In this document: piece by piece, positions 57,857 through 64,000 of the stretch
Layout: each line of letters opens with the position of its first letter
How positions within the stretch are numbered: position 1 is the stretch's first letter
NCBI RefSeq assembly: GCF_000198775.1
Contig: NC_014722.1
Span: 1,991,386 to 2,055,385, forward strand
Source of the DNA: Mycetohabitans rhizoxinica HKI 454
Lineage (GTDB): Bacteria; Pseudomonadota; Gammaproteobacteria; Burkholderiales; Burkholderiaceae
Direction of reading: 5' to 3'
Length of the DNA stretch: 64,000 bases
Position numbers and translations under genes: made by a program
The notes under the pieces: generated by a model
What the model was told of the DNA's origin: nothing
Databases searched by the model: none
The model's input: the letters and a program-made list of their open reading frames with translations, nothing else

Positions 57857-59632
57857 TCAAAAGGTCCGCGGCTTCGGGGGGACCGGGTCGACCGTCAACG
57901 GCTTCATGTGGACCGGCTTGTAGTCCAGACGGTCGCCTTCGCTGAACCACAGCGTATGGCGCAGCCAGTTTTCATCGTCGCGGTGCTCGTAGTCACTCTG
58001 CGCGTGCGCGCCGCGGCTTTCCTTGCGCGCCTCAGCCGACACCATCGTCGCACGGGCAACTTCGGTCAGGTTGGCCAACTCAAGCGCTTCGACGCGCGCA
58101 GTATTGAACACTTTCGACTTGTCCTTCAGATGCACGTCGCCAGCGCGCGCGCACACTTCACGGATCTTCACGACACCTTCAGCAAGCAGCTTGGACGTGC
58201 GGAACACACCCGCATGCGCCTGCATCGTCTTGCGGATGTCCGCCGCCACCGCCTGCGTGTACTCGCCCGACGTGGACGCATCGAGCTTGGCCAGCCGCGA
58301 CAACGCAAAATCGGCCGCATCGGCCGGCAGCGGCTTATGCTCCTTCACGTCCTTCACGTGCTGGATGATGTGATTGCCCGCTGCGCGGCCGAACACCACG
58401 AGGTCCAGCAACGAGTTCGTGCCGAGCCGGTTCGCGCCGTGGACCGATACGCACGAGCATTCGCCGACCGCATAGAAGCCGTTGACCGGCTCCTTGTGGC
58501 CCTTCGGCGTGCCAACGACCTGGCCATGGAGATTGGTCGGGATACCGCCCATCTGGTAATGGATCGTCGGCACCACCGGAATCGGCTCCTTGATCGCATC
58601 GACGTTCGCGAACTTCAGCGCGATCTCGCGAATCGACGGCAGGCGCTTCATGATCGTTTCCGCGCCGATATGCGACAGGTCCAGCAGCACGTAGTCCTTG
58701 TTCGGACCACAGCCGCGTCCTTCCTTGATTTCCTGATCCATCGAGCGCGACACAAAATCGCGGGGCGCCAGGTCCTTCAGCGTCGGCGCGTAGCGCTCCA
58801 TGAAGCGCTCACCGTTTGCGTTGCGCAGAATGCCGCCCTCGCCGCGCACCCCTTCGGTGATCAGCACGCCGGCGCCCGCAACGCCGGTCGGGTGGAACTG
58901 CCAGAATTCCATGTCCTGCAGCGCGATGCCCGCGCGCGCGGCCATCCCAAGACCGTCGCCGGTATTGATGAACGCGTTCGTCGACGCATTGAAGATGCGC
59001 CCGGCCCCGCCGGTCGCGAACAGCGTGCACTTGCCCTCGAGAATGTAGACGTCACCGGTTTCCATCTCGAGCGCAGTCACGCCGAGCACGTCGCCTTCGG
59101 CATCGCGGATCAGGTCCAGCGCCATCCATTCGACGAAGAAGTGTGTCTTGGCCTTCACATTCTGCTGGTACAACGTATGCAGCAGCGCGTGGCCGGTGCG
59201 GTCCGCAGCCGCGCAAGCGCGCTGCACCGGCTTCTCGCCATAGTTCGCGGTATGGCCACCGAATGGGCGCTGATAAATCGTGCCGTCCGGATTGCGGTCG
59301 AACGGCATGCCAAAGTGCTCAAGCTCGTAGACCGCGTTCGTCGCCTCGCGGCACATGAACTCGATCGCGTCCTGGTCGCCAAGCCAGTCCGAGCCCTTGA
59401 TCGTGTCATAGAAGTGGTAGTGCCAGTTGTCCTCGCTCATGTTGCCCAGCGATGCGCCGATGCCGCCTTGCGCGGCCACCGTGTGCGAGCGGGTCGGGAA
59501 CACTTTGGAGAGCACGGCCACCGACAGGCCAGCCTTCGCCAGTTGCAGCGACGCGCGCATCCCGGAGCCGCCCGCGCCGACGATCACCACGTCGAACTTG
59601 CGACGCGGCAGCGAATTCTTGATTGCAACCAT
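57857..59632 (-). CDS. sdhA: Succinate dehydrogenase flavoprotein subunit
   Basis: 591 residues. It oxidises succinate to fumarate with covalent FAD. The FAD motif is VVIVGAGGSGMRASLQLAKA. The FAD-linked His is H50 in RSHTVAAQGGIGASLGN. HPTGVAGAGVLITEGVRGEGG and CVSVHGANRLGTNSLLDLVV are catalytic-domain signatures. ATG at 59632 is chosen from the N-terminal match. It is 4 bp downstream of sdhD. Confidence 0.97.
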   Translation of the reverse strand: MVAIKNSLPRRKFDVVIVGAGGSGMRASLQLAKAGLSVAVLSKVFPTRSHTVAAQGGIGASLGNMSEDNWHYHFYDTIKGSDWLGDQDAIEFMCREATNAVYELEHFGMPFDRNPDGTIYQRPFGGHTANYGEKPVQRACAAADRTGHALLHTLYQQNVKAKTHFFVEWMALDLIRDAEGDVLGVTALEMETGDVYILEGKCTLFATGGAGRIFNASTNAFINTGDGLGMAARAGIALQDMEFWQFHPTGVAGAGVLITEGVRGEGGILRNANGERFMERYAPTLKDLAPRDFVSRSMDQEIKEGRGCGPNKDYVLLDLSHIGAETIMKRLPSIREIALKFANVDAIKEPIPVVPTIHYQMGGIPTNLHGQVVGTPKGHKEPVNGFYAVGECSCVSVHGANRLGTNSLLDLVVFGRAAGNHIIQHVKDVKEHKPLPADAADFALSRLAKLDASTSGEYTQAVAADIRKTMQAHAGVFRTSKLLAEGVVKIREVCARAGDVHLKDKSKVFNTARVEALELANLTEVARATMVSAEARKESRGAHAQSDYEHRDDENWLRHTLWFSEGDRLDYKPVHMKPLTVDPVPPKPRTF

Positions 59633-59636
59633 GCTT

Positions 59637-60005
59637 TTAAACTCTCCAGAGAATCTGTGCGGCGTAGCCCGTGCACGCGACGAGCCAGACAATCGTCAGC
59701 ACCTGCAGCACGAGCCGCACGCCGACCGGCTTCACGTAGTCCATCCAGATGTCGCGCACGCCGACCCAGGCGTGATAAAAGAGCGCGAGCAGCGTGACGA
59801 ACGTCGCGAGCTTCATCCATTGGATCGAAAAGATCGCCGCCCAGCCGTCATACGAGAAGTTGCCGGCCAAGAAGAACCAAACGAGCAGGATGACCGTGTA
59901 GATCGCCATGATCATTGCGGTTGCGCGCTGCGCGATCCAGTCGCGCAGCCCATAGTGAGCGCCGACGACCAAGCGCTTCGAACCAATGCGGTGATTCGCT
60001 GCCAT
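59637..60005 (-). CDS. sdhD: Succinate dehydrogenase membrane anchor subunit
   Basis: 122 residues with three membrane helices. GLRDWIAQRATAMIMAIYTV forms the entry to helix 1. The heme/quinone-side His lies in LLALFYHAWVGVRDIWMDYV. It starts one base after the sdhC stop. Confidence 0.95.
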   Translation of the reverse strand: MAANHRIGSKRLVVGAHYGLRDWIAQRATAMIMAIYTVILLVWFFLAGNFSYDGWAAIFSIQWMKLATFVTLLALFYHAWVGVRDIWMDYVKPVGVRLVLQVLTIVWLVACTGYAAQILWRV

Positions 60006-60416
60006 TTAAAACACTCCGAACAGTTTGAGCGCGACGGCAATCGTGAGCACCGACGACACCACGAACACGACGATCGACGTTTGCTTGCCGCCCTGCTTCG
60101 TGACCGCACGGTGCGTGTCCAGCAGCAGGTGGCGCAGCCCAGCACAGAAGTGGAACAGGTACGCCCACGACAGCACGAGCACAATCAGTTTGACCAGAGG
60201 ATAGGAAAAGAAGGCTTTCAGGGACGCAAAGCTGAGCTCCGAAGTCAAGCTCTGCTCAAGCAGGTACAGCGAGAAAGGCAGCAGCAGGAACAGCAGCGCA
60301 CCGCTGACACGATGCAAGATGGATACACGGCCCGCGAGCGGTAGCCGGTATCTCAGTATCTGGCCGATACTGATGTTCCGGTACTCCGGTCTTGGTTTTT
60401 TTACGGCTTCAGCCAT
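60006..60416 (-). CDS. sdhC: Succinate dehydrogenase cytochrome b556 subunit
   Basis: 136 residues, three membrane helices. RPEYRNISIGQILRYRLPLA and SILHRVSGALLFLLLPFSLY form the quinone-site region. The heme ligand His lies in LFHFCAGLRHLLLDTHR. ATG at 60416 is chosen; the frame continues upstream without similarity. It is first in the operon; the promoter must be in the 203-bp gap to the GntR gene but no clear boxes were identified. Confidence 0.95.
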   Translation of the reverse strand: MAEAVKKPRPEYRNISIGQILRYRLPLAGRVSILHRVSGALLFLLLPFSLYLLEQSLTSELSFASLKAFFSYPLVKLIVLVLSWAYLFHFCAGLRHLLLDTHRAVTKQGGKQTSIVVFVVSSVLTIAVALKLFGVF

Positions 60417-60619
60417 TGCTAGACCCCAAGTTGAGACACTAACCCATAATTTTAACGCCTTTTCTTTTCGCGATGCATTGCAACAATGTTGCCCCGGTGT
60501 TGCCCCGGGCGCCAGCGTTGCAAGATTGCTTTGCCAGATGCGCAACAATAGGCATTGCGCCACGTATGCGGCGGGCGCTAGACCGGGCGGCCGCGCGTCG
60601 ATGCCATCGTCTTTTTCTG

Positions 60620-61408
60620 TCAGCTCAAATCGTTTTGGTAATGGTATCCGGCCGTCACGTACCAGCCCCGCCGCACCTCGACCGGTCGATCACCGTACGT
60701 GTACGACACGCGATCGACCGACAGCAGCGGATAATCGGGCGCGACCCTCAGCAGCGTGGCCACTGCCGCGTCGGCGGCCACCGCGCGGATCTTTTCGGAA
60801 GCGCGGATCATCCGCGTGCCGAACTCCGTCTCGAACATCGCATACAGCGGCCCCTTGTATTCGGACAGCCGCTCCAGCGTGAGCCCGCGAAACATCGCAC
60901 CGGGCAGCCAGATCTCATCGAGCACCGTCGGCTTGGCCTCGAACTCGAGCACGCGCTTGACCAGCACCACCGAGTCCGCGGGCTTAAGTTCCAGCTGCCG
61001 TGCGATCTCCGCCGGTGCGCGCAAGCGACGTACCTCCAACAGGCGGCTTTCGTGCGGCTGCAGCTCGCCCTGGTCGGGCAGCAGCCGCAGGAACCGGAAC
61101 TGCACGCGGTCCTCGTTATGGGTCGCCACGAACGTGCCCTTACCCTGGCGGCGCACCAGCAGGTTGTCGGCGGCCAGCTCGTCGATCGCCTTGCGCACGG
61201 TGCCCTGGCTAACCCTGTAGCGCGCGGCCAGCTCCACCTCACTCGGAATCATCTCGCCTGGCTTCCACTCGCCCGACTCCAGGCTCTGCGTGATCAGCGC
61301 CTTGATCTGTTGATAAAGCGGGCTGAACGTGGGCGACGGCACACCCGCGGCCGGGCCGCGCTCGGTGCCGTTCGTCGTGTTGCCCGGGCTCGCGTGGTTC
61401 GAATTCAT
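60620..61408 (-). CDS. GntR-family regulator with UTRA domain
   Basis: 262 residues. The winged HTH at about 28-95 reads PLYQQIKALITQSLESGEWK ... SQGTVRKAIDELAADNLLVR, and the GKGTF turn ends it. A C-terminal UTRA ligand domain (HutC subfamily) follows with LPGAMFRGLTLERLSEYKGP. It stands between sdhC and divergent mdh, so control of TCA genes and itself is likely. The 16-bp palindrome at 61466 is the probable target. The ligand is unknown; an organic acid is a guess. Confidence 0.92.
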   Translation of the reverse strand: MNSNHASPGNTTNGTERGPAAGVPSPTFSPLYQQIKALITQSLESGEWKPGEMIPSEVELAARYRVSQGTVRKAIDELAADNLLVRRQGKGTFVATHNEDRVQFRFLRLLPDQGELQPHESRLLEVRRLRAPAEIARQLELKPADSVVLVKRVLEFEAKPTVLDEIWLPGAMFRGLTLERLSEYKGPLYAMFETEFGTRMIRASEKIRAVAADAAVATLLRVAPDYPLLSVDRVSYTYGDRPVEVRRGWYVTAGYHYQNDLS

Positions 61409-61465
61409 GGCGCTATTTCATCATGAAGGTCGCCGCACCGTCCATCTTTTTTCACCCTATTCATC

Positions 61466-61481
61466 TGTCTTATATAAGACA
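61466..61481. promoter_or_regulatory. Perfect 16-bp palindrome, probable GntR operator
   Basis: TGTCTTATATAAGACA is a perfect palindrome 58 bp upstream of the GntR start and 10 bp upstream of the mdh -35 box. GntR-family dimers bind such sites. A partial repeat (ATAAGAT) follows at once. No second copy was noticed in front of sdhC or gltA. Confidence 0.75.
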
Positions 61482-61491
61482 TAAGATATGG

Positions 61492-61520
61492 TTGACTTTA
61501 CCCCCTTCGGCTCCTAAACT
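61492..61520 (+). promoter_or_regulatory. Sigma-70-type promoter for mdh
   Basis: TTGACT, a 17-bp spacer and TAAACT. It is close to consensus and directly downstream of the palindrome. Transcription from here would give an mdh leader of about 280 nt. Confidence 0.7.
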
Positions 61521-61555
61521 GCTTTGCTATGCAATGCTTCGCGGCGTTGCCTTGC

Positions 61556-61598
61556 TGCGTGGCGTATCGCGTGTCGATCTAGCGTGATATGCCACGCA
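61556..61598 (+). other. Long hairpin in the mdh leader
   Basis: Arms TGCGTGGCGTAT and ATATGCCACGCA pair over 12 bp (one G-U) around a 19-nt loop. It lies in the predicted 5' untranslated region. GCAATGCT occurs in the leader both before it and at its 3' edge. The remaining leader up to 61808 shows no other feature besides GGAG at 61797 before the ATG. Confidence 0.4.
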
Positions 61599-61808
61599 AT
61601 GCTGAACGACCGAAATTTACCGGCACGCCCCGTTTAGCCGCGTGCGCGAGTACCGCATCCCCTCAGGTGACTCGCCCATGCGGCCAAACGAGACCGCGCT
61701 TCACCGACGCGCGACGAATGTCAGCTCGAGCATGCTGCAAAGAGCCACGCGGCGCGCTTAAAATGGCGTTCTTTGTTGCGTTCAACGTCTCGTCCTGGAG
61801 ATTTATCA

Positions 61809-62792
61809 ATGGCTAAGCCCGCTCAGCGCGTTGCCGTCACCGGCGCCGCAGGTCAAATTGGTTATTCGCTGCTATTTCGCATCGCCAATGGCGATCTACT
61901 TGGCAAGGACCAACCCGTCATCCTGCAACTGCTCGACCTGCCGCAGGCACAAGCCGCCGTCAAGGGCGTGGTGATGGAGCTTGAGGACTGCGCTTTCCCG
62001 CTGCTGTCCGGCGTGGTCGTCACTGACGATCCGAAAGTGGCATTCAAGGATGCCGACGTTGCGCTGCTGGTCGGTGCCCGCCCCCGCTCCAAGGGCATGG
62101 AGCGCAAGGACCTGCTGTCGGCCAACGCCGAAATCTTCACGGTGCAGGGCCGCGCGCTTAATGAGGTCGCCAGCCGCGACGTGAAGGTGCTGGTGGTCGG
62201 CAACCCAGCCAACACTAACGCCTATATCGCGATGAAGTCGGCGCCGGACTTGCCCAAGAAGAACTTCACCTCGATGCTGCGCTTGGATCACAACCGCGCG
62301 CTGTCGCAACTGGCCGCCAAGGCCGGCAAGCCGGTCGCCTCGATCGAGAAGCTCGTGGTATGGGGCAACCACTCGCCGACGATGTACCCGGATTTCCGCT
62401 TCGCGACGGCTGAGGGCCAGTCACTGACCCAGCTGATCAACGATGACGAATGGAACCGCAACGTGTTCATCCCGACGGTGGGCAAGCGCGGCGCGGCGAT
62501 TATCGAGGCCCGCGGACTGTCGTCAGCCGCGTCCGCGGCCAATGCGGCAATCGATCACGTGCACGACTGGGTGCTCGGCTCCAACGGCAAGTGGGTCACG
62601 ATGGGCGTGCCGTCCGACGGCTCGTACGGCATCCCGGAAGACATCATCTATGGCGTGCCGGTGATCACCGAGAACGGCGGGTACAAGCGCGTCGAGGGTC
62701 TGGAGATCGATGCTTTCTCGCGCGAGAAGATGGACGCCACGCTCAACGAGTTGCTTGAGGAGCGTGACGGCGTGCAGCACCTGCTCGGCTGA
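61809..62792 (+). CDS. mdh: Malate dehydrogenase
   Basis: 327 residues, NAD-dependent interconversion of malate and oxaloacetate. The Rossmann motif is [35 protein letters not shown] holds the substrate-specific Arg loop, and [14 protein letters not shown] the catalytic His. This is the cytosolic-type (animal/plant-like) MDH common in beta-proteobacteria. ATG at 61809 has GGAG 9 nt upstream; the upstream 12 in-frame codons have no similarity. Confidence 0.97.
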   Translation: MAKPAQRVAVTGAAGQIGYSLLFRIANGDLLGKDQPVILQLLDLPQAQAAVKGVVMELEDCAFPLLSGVVVTDDPKVAFKDADVALLVGARPRSKGMERKDLLSANAEIFTVQGRALNEVASRDVKVLVVGNPANTNAYIAMKSAPDLPKKNFTSMLRLDHNRALSQLAAKAGKPVASIEKLVVWGNHSPTMYPDFRFATAEGQSLTQLINDDEWNRNVFIPTVGKRGAAIIEARGLSSAASAANAAIDHVHDWVLGSNGKWVTMGVPSDGSYGIPEDIIYGVPVITENGGYKRVEGLEIDAFSREKMDATLNELLEERDGVQHLLG

Positions 62793-62817
62793 GCCCGGCA
62801 CGCGCTTCACGCCGACG

Positions 62818-63894
62818 ATGCACGCCTTGACGCCTGCCGATGTCCTGTTCGACGGCGAAACGCCGCCTGCCCTGCTGCCCGCGTGCGATCACTACGCGGG
62901 CAGCGAGAAGCTGATGCGCAAGTCGCTCGAGCTGCAGCAACGGCTCGGGCCGGTGTTCGACATCACGCTCGATTGTGAGGACGGCGCGCAGGTCGGGCGC
63001 GAGGCCGAACACGCGGCGCTGGTCGCCTCGCTATTGCACGGCGAGGGCAACCGCTTTGGCCGCGTTGGCGTGCGCATCCATGCGTACGATCATCCGCATT
63101 GGCGCGACGACGTGCGCATCGTGCTGCATGCGCCACGGTGCCCGCCCGCGTACATCATGTTGCCGAAGGTGCGTGGGCTGCACGAGGCGGCCGAGCAGTG
63201 CGCATTCATCGACGCGGTGCGCCGTGAGACCGGTCTGCACGCCCCCATCCCGGTTCATTTGCTCATCGAGACGCATGCCGCGCTCGACTCGGTATTTTCA
63301 CTGGCCGCGCTGCCCGCCGTGCAATCGCTGTCGTTTGGCCTGATGGATTTCGTCTCCGCACATCACGGCGCGATTGCTGACGCCGCGATGCGCTCGCCGG
63401 GGCAATTCGACCATCCGCTGGTGCGCCGCGCCAAACTCGAGATCGCCGCGGCCTGCCATGCGCACGGCAAGGTGCCGTCGCATAACGTGACGACCGACGT
63501 GCGCGACGTGCAACGCGTCGCGCACGATGCCGCGCGGGCCCGCGACGAGTTCGGGTACACGCGGATGTGGAGCATCCATCCGGCGCAAATCGAGCCGATC
63601 GTCGCCGCCTTCGCCCCGCGCGACGACGAATTGGCGCTGGCCACCGACATCCTGCTTGCCGCACAGCAGGCGCAATGGGGGCCCATTCGCCACCGCGACA
63701 CGCTGCACGACCGCGCGAGCTACCGCTATTACTGGTGCGTGCTTCGCCGTGCGAAGGCGGTCGGTCGGCCGCTTGCGCGCGACGTCGCCGTCTGGTTCAC
63801 GCCTGCTGAGAACACTGGGTCGGACGCCACCGCGGCGAATCGCGCCGTAACGACAAACCCGATGTCGGTCCCATTGTTGAATAGGCGAGAATAG
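62818..63894 (+). CDS. HpcH/HpaI aldolase / citrate lyase beta (CitE)-like protein
   Basis: 358 residues, TIM barrel of the CitE family. ITLDCEDGAQVGREAEH and VHLLIETHAALDSVFSLAAL carry the acidic metal ligands. FGLMDFVSAHHGAI and MWSIHPAQIEPIVAAFAP are family signatures. No other citrate lyase subunits are present, so it probably acts on a CoA ester (malyl-, citramalyl- or similar) rather than citrate. ATG at 62818 is 26 bp after mdh, suggesting co-transcription. The longer C-terminus (~60 residues, polar) exceeds short CitE-like lyases. Substrate unknown. Confidence 0.85.
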   Translation: MHALTPADVLFDGETPPALLPACDHYAGSEKLMRKSLELQQRLGPVFDITLDCEDGAQVGREAEHAALVASLLHGEGNRFGRVGVRIHAYDHPHWRDDVRIVLHAPRCPPAYIMLPKVRGLHEAAEQCAFIDAVRRETGLHAPIPVHLLIETHAALDSVFSLAALPAVQSLSFGLMDFVSAHHGAIADAAMRSPGQFDHPLVRRAKLEIAAACHAHGKVPSHNVTTDVRDVQRVAHDAARARDEFGYTRMWSIHPAQIEPIVAAFAPRDDELALATDILLAAQQAQWGPIRHRDTLHDRASYRYYWCVLRRAKAVGRPLARDVAVWFTPAENTGSDATAANRAVTTNPMSVPLLNRRE

Positions 63895-63960
63895 CGTCCG
63901 CCCCACGGCGCGCGCCGCCCGCGCGCCCGGTCGCCGCTTATTTTCAAGGTATTGATACAG

Positions 63961-64000
63961 ATGAAGACACTCGCTATCGCCGCCGCCATCGGCGTGCTCT
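63961..64000 (+). CDS. Start of a secreted or lipoprotein gene, cut by window edge
   Basis: Only 13 codons are visible: MKTLAIAAAIGVL, a classical signal-peptide start. AAGG is 12-15 nt upstream. The product cannot be named. Confidence 0.55.
   Translation, partial: MKTLAIAAAIGVL

Noticed and set aside
57908..59797. 629-codon plus-strand ORF antisense to sdhA
   Set aside because: Same third-position effect opposite a fully conserved sdhA.
62818..63894. Citrate lyase operon
   Set aside because: Only a CitE-like subunit is present; no CitD, CitF or CitC.
1..64000. Search for CRISPR arrays, tRNAs, rRNAs and prophage genes
   Set aside because: No regularly spaced repeats, no cloverleaf with CCA context and no phage structural genes were noticed.

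Overview
The window comes from a high-GC betaproteobacterium of the Burkholderiaceae. The block metZ-purF-cvpA-SPOR-folC-accD-trpA-(DNA methylase)-trpB-trpF-truA-fimV-asd-leuB-leuD-leuC, followed by gltA-sdhEBADC, a GntR regulator and mdh, is the gene order I associate with Burkholderia chromosome 1. Two large non-ribosomal peptide synthetases, a eukaryote-type F-box protein, a dead insertion sequence and several small lesions beside this core suggest an endofungal or otherwise host-associated lineage such as Mycetohabitans (the former Burkholderia rhizoxinica group). That last assignment is inference; nothing in the window proves the species.

Region 1 (1-25.7 kb) is accessory and biosynthetic. 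A plus-strand NRPS, cut by the left edge, carries the end of an A domain with a methyltransferase-like insertion, then T-C-A-T-C-A-T-TE. An Asp/Glu-type racemase follows. Facing it on the minus strand is a five-module NRPS: starter-like C-A-T, dual E/C-A-T, C-A-T, C-A-T, C-A-T-TE. It is broken by one extra G in the C domain of module 5. Both synthetases show internal module duplication. Four of the seven complete A domains carry one unusual specificity signature with Arg at position 239. Two others carry a textbook valine code, and the last resembles codes for basic residues.

Region 2 (26-34.1 kb) is also accessory. It starts with an IS3-type element with terminal inverted repeats and a 4-bp target duplication, inactivated by a frameshift, a stop and an internal deletion. 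Next is an aromatic meta-cleavage lower pathway (tautomerase, hydratase, decarboxylase, acylating acetaldehyde dehydrogenase, 4-hydroxy-2-oxovalerate aldolase) divergent from a LysR regulator, with a perfect LysR-type palindrome between them. A lone F-box protein, the best candidate for a host-directed effector, ends the region.

Region 3 (34.3-55.1 kb) is core anabolism. leuA is preceded by an overlapping upstream ORF. A small conserved-looking protein, a TetR remnant and a long minus-strand block follow: leucine (leuC, leuD, leuB, with an entericidin-like lipoprotein between leuC and leuD), aspartate-semialdehyde dehydrogenase, FimV, TruA, tryptophan (trpF, trpB, trpA, with an orphan DNA methyltransferase between trpB and trpA), AccD, FolC, a SPOR protein, CvpA, PurF and MetZ.

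Region 4 (55.4-64 kb) is the TCA block: sdhC-sdhD-sdhA-sdhB-sdhE-gltA on the minus strand, a GntR/UTRA regulator, then mdh and a CitE-like lyase on the plus strand. sdhB has a one-base frameshift. A perfect 16-bp palindrome lies just upstream of a strong sigma-70-type promoter for mdh and is the probable GntR operator. No tRNA, rRNA or CRISPR array was recognised.
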